A stretch of 6,456 nt of DNA from Desulfobulbaceae bacterium. Its GTDB lineage: Bacteria; Desulfobacterota; Desulfobulbia; Desulfobulbales; Desulfurivibrionaceae. Made by a program: the position numbers and the translations under genes. This document shows, in pieces, positions 5,088-6,456 of the stretch. Location of the stretch: the NCBI GenBank assembly GCA_003517965.1, contig DOZO01000057.1, positions 2,103-8,558 on the forward strand, given 5' to 3'. Position 1 is the first letter of the stretch. The number at the start of each line of letters is the position of its first letter. The notes beneath the pieces were generated by a model. The model worked only from the letters and a program-made list of their open reading frames with translations. It did not search any database and was not told the origin of the DNA.

Positions 5088-5922
5088 ATGATCACTCCAG
5101 AAAACACCGCCGTCCCCATCGTCATTTACCAATCTACCGACGGCTCCATTGCCACTGAGGTCAGACTGGAAGGCGAAACTGTTTGGTTGTCGCAAAAACA
5201 GATGGCGGAGTTGTTTGATAAGAACATTATGACCATTAATGAGCACATTGCCAATGTGTTTGCGGAGGGTGAGCTTGAGTCTTCGGCAATTATAAGGAAA
5301 TTCCTTATAGTTCGGCAGGAAGGAAATCGCGAGGTTAAGCGTAAGATCGAGCATTACAATCTGGATGTAATTATATCGGTCGGTTATCGCGTCAAATCCA
5401 AGCAAGGCACACAATTCCGCATCTGGGCCAGCCGCGTCCTCAAAGAATATCTGGTGCAAGGTTACGCCCTGAACACCCAACGCTTGCAAACCCAGCAGGA
5501 GCATATCAAGCAGCTCGAACGCACCCTGACCCTCTTCCAGCAAAACCTGATCGAGCAGGCCAGTCTGCCCGAGGCGCGCGGGCTGGTGAGCGTGATTGCC
5601 GGGTATGCCCGGACCTTTGTGCTGCTCAATCAGTTCGACAGCGAGCGGCTGCCGCTGGGCGATTTTGCCACCGCCATACGGTACGAGATTCAGCCTGCGG
5701 AAGCGGTGGCGGGCATTGCCGCGCTTAAGGCGGATTTGATGGCGAAAAACGAAGCCTCCGAGCTTTTCGGCAATCAGAAGGACGACAGTTTTGCGGGTAT
5801 CCTCGGTAATATCGTGCAGTCGTTTGCTGGGGGAGTTCCTCTACCCCAGTATCGAGGAGCAAGGCGCGCATCTGTTGTACTTCGTCCTCGCACCTCAGTC
5901 TATCCTGGTATCTGTCGTTTGA
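5088..5922 (+). pseudogene. RhuM-family gene, frameshifted and 3'-truncated (Fic-like end lost)
   Basis: The first 246 or so residues match the RhuM family (PF13310, named after a Salmonella island gene; function poorly known). VWLSQKQMAELFDKNIMTINEHI looks like a helix-turn-helix (about 32-54), followed by the hallmark YNLDVIISVGYRVKSKQGTQFRIWA (90-114) and a helical middle. A good ribosome binding site (AAGGGA, 5073-5078) precedes the ATG at 5088. In a run of five G at 5829-5833 the frame shifts: removing one G restores GEFLYPSIEEQGAHLLYFV, which should lead into a Fic/Doc-type motif (HPFxDGNKR). That motif never comes: after about 5886 the restored frame reads LAPQSILVSVV and stops at 5920-5922, where the 3' end of the next gene begins. 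So there are two defects, and the second cannot be a sequencing error. The uncorrected frame runs to 5933. Confidence 0.82.
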
Positions 5923-6044
5923 TCTGTCTCTGATTCAGCCGGGATCTCCTTTTTTTCCTGCAAGAGCTGCTTCTTTTCTTCTTTCTTCTTTTTCTTGGCC
6001 AGTTCTCGTTGTCTTTTTTCGTATTGATAATTTGGTTTTGCCAT
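5895..6044 (-). CDS. Small lysine-rich conserved hypothetical protein
   Basis: Protein of 49 residues: MAKPNYQYEKRQRELAKKKK, then a Lys/Glu-rich stretch, then an acidic tail ending TRID. The N-terminal MAKPNYQYEKRQRELAKKKKKEEK block recurs in many small proteobacterial hypothetical proteins as I remember them; no function is established to my knowledge. It is very basic and almost certainly a single charged helix, so nucleic-acid or ribosome contact is plausible but unproven. The start at 6044 is chosen for that conserved MAKPNY opening; an upstream ATG at 6086 would add 14 unmatched residues. The ribosome binding site is weak (GGTGG about 5 nt upstream). Its 3' end abuts the broken end of rhuM, so its last residues may have been altered by the same event. 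It lies downstream of cmoB on the same strand, separated by about 140 bp and a hairpin. Confidence 0.7.
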   Translation of the reverse strand: MAKPNYQYEKRQRELAKKKKKEEKKQLLQEKKEIPAESETDQTTDTRID

Positions 6045-6099
6045 GGGGCCACCATATTGGTTGAGGTTTGATTCAATCGTTGCCAAGGTTTAGCGGTTT

Positions 6100-6148
6100 A
6101 GGAGCCATGCAAAAACAACCTGACATTTGTTTTGCATTTACGGCTCCT
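6100..6148. repeat. Strong imperfect hairpin between cmoB and the small basic gene
   Basis: AGGAGCC (6100-6106) pairs with GGCTCCT (6142-6148), and ATGCAAAAACAA (6107-6118) pairs with TTGTTTTGCAT (6127-6137) with one bulged A. A 4-nt bulge (TTAC, 6138-6141) separates the two stems, and the apical loop is 8 nt (CCTGACAT). In total 18 bp pair. It begins about 39 nt after the cmoB stop on the - strand. No T-run follows on either strand, so it is not a standard intrinsic terminator; an mRNA 3'-end stabiliser or a decayed palindromic element are options. Confidence 0.65.
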
Positions 6149-6186
6149 TATGCCGTCTTGGCAGGACTAGATGTTCAACATTTTGT

Positions 6187-6456
6187 TCAACGGCTTACCG
6201 CCCGGATAAACACCCGCCAGGGGGCAGGGTAGCCTTCTACGGTCAGGTCTGGGTTGCGCGGGTCGAGAAAATCCTCGTAGGATTCAAAGGTCATCCAGGC
6301 TGTTTTTCGTTGTTCCTCACTATTCATGGGGTGGAGGCAAAAGATCTCCACCTCGGAAAAACCGGTGCGTAAAAGCCAGTTGCGCAGGCAGCTGGCCGTG
6401 GGTACAAAGTAGGTGCCCGGCACCTTGGCGTAGCGCTCTTCCGGGAAAAGGGCCAC
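6187..6456 (-). CDS. cmoB: tRNA U34 carboxymethyltransferase, C-terminal part (5' end outside window)
   Basis: Last 89 residues of CmoB, which transfers a carboxymethyl group from carboxy-S-adenosylmethionine to 5-hydroxyuridine at position 34 of tRNA, giving cmo5U and wider wobble decoding. The fragment is recognisable by FPEERYAKVPGTYFVPTASCLRNWLLRTGF, which follows the SAM-binding Rossmann fold in the family. It continues with SEEQRKTAWMTFESYEDFLDPRNP and the near-invariant TVEGYPAPWRV just before the end. The stop TGA is at 6189-6187. The frame remains open to the window edge; the codon at the edge is GTG, but alignment with the family shows it is internal, not a start. The SAM/Cx-SAM binding residues lie outside. 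The partner CmoA, which makes Cx-SAM, is not visible here. Confidence 0.93.
   Translation of the reverse strand: MALFPEERYAKVPGTYFVPTASCLRNWLLRTGFSEVEIFCLHPMNSEEQRKTAWMTFESYEDFLDPRNPDLTVEGYPAPWRVFIRAVSR

Noticed and set aside
5031..5543. 170-residue - strand open frame opposite the rhuM-like gene
   Set aside because: The + strand carries clear RhuM family sequence with a ribosome binding site; the - strand frame has no recognisable motif.
1..6456. CRISPR array, tRNA or rRNA genes
   Set aside because: No regularly spaced repeats with unique spacers were seen; the four repeat copies are dispersed and in mixed orientation. No cloverleaf or rRNA-like sequence was recognised by eye.

Overview
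The window reads as a piece of a bacterial chromosome, most likely a Gram-negative of the deltaproteobacterial / Desulfobacterota kind. That placement is an inference from the flavour of the proteins and the mixed GC content; no rRNA or other marker is present. Two housekeeping genes form the edges: the 3' third of valS (valyl-tRNA synthetase, + strand, 1-975) and the 3' end of cmoB (tRNA U34 carboxymethyltransferase, - strand, 6187-6456). Everything between them looks like a plastic island of toxin-type genes, gene debris and short repeats.

Layout. After valS comes an intact two-gene toxin-antitoxin operon (1112-1626: a PF09720-type antitoxin and a RelE/ParE-type toxin joined by an ATGA overlap). 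It is preceded by two CTGT-ACAG palindromes exactly 20 bp apart that look like an operator. Next, on the - strand, is an exported caspase-like (C14) protease with a C-terminal DUF1566/Lcl-type domain (1841-3331), with a likely terminator just after its stop. A gene-poor stretch (3332-4029) holds a 13-bp-paired inverted repeat, the 5' fragment of a secreted protein, and a 3' fragment of a vapC/PIN toxin that is easy to miss. A REP-associated tyrosine transposase (RAYT, 4030-4980) follows. Then comes a rhuM gene that is frameshifted and has lost its Fic-like end (5088-about 5886), and a tiny lysine-rich conserved protein on the - strand (5895-6044). A strong imperfect hairpin separates that protein from cmoB.

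Four copies of one short repeat (core CTTTCGGACATTC preceded by GGGGTCAGG) organise the middle. Two of them (3983-4011 and 4963-4994) wrap the RAYT gene as inverted ends, and the right one supplies the last codons and the stop of the transposase. The other two (1741-1794 and 3738-3794) are long, near-identical inverted copies on either side of the caspase gene. Their polarity is opposite to that of the RAYT ends, so the caspase block is not simply a second copy of the same element. The two gene fragments between the repeats both break off at a repeat, so the repeats mark rearrangement points.

Functionally, only the toxin-antitoxin operon, the caspase gene, the RAYT, the small basic protein and the two housekeeping genes look intact. 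No operon links the island genes to the tRNA genes. The most unusual parts are the repeat-bounded caspase-DUF1566 gene, the RAYT with a DnaA domain IV-like tail, and the arrangement of repeats and gene debris around them.
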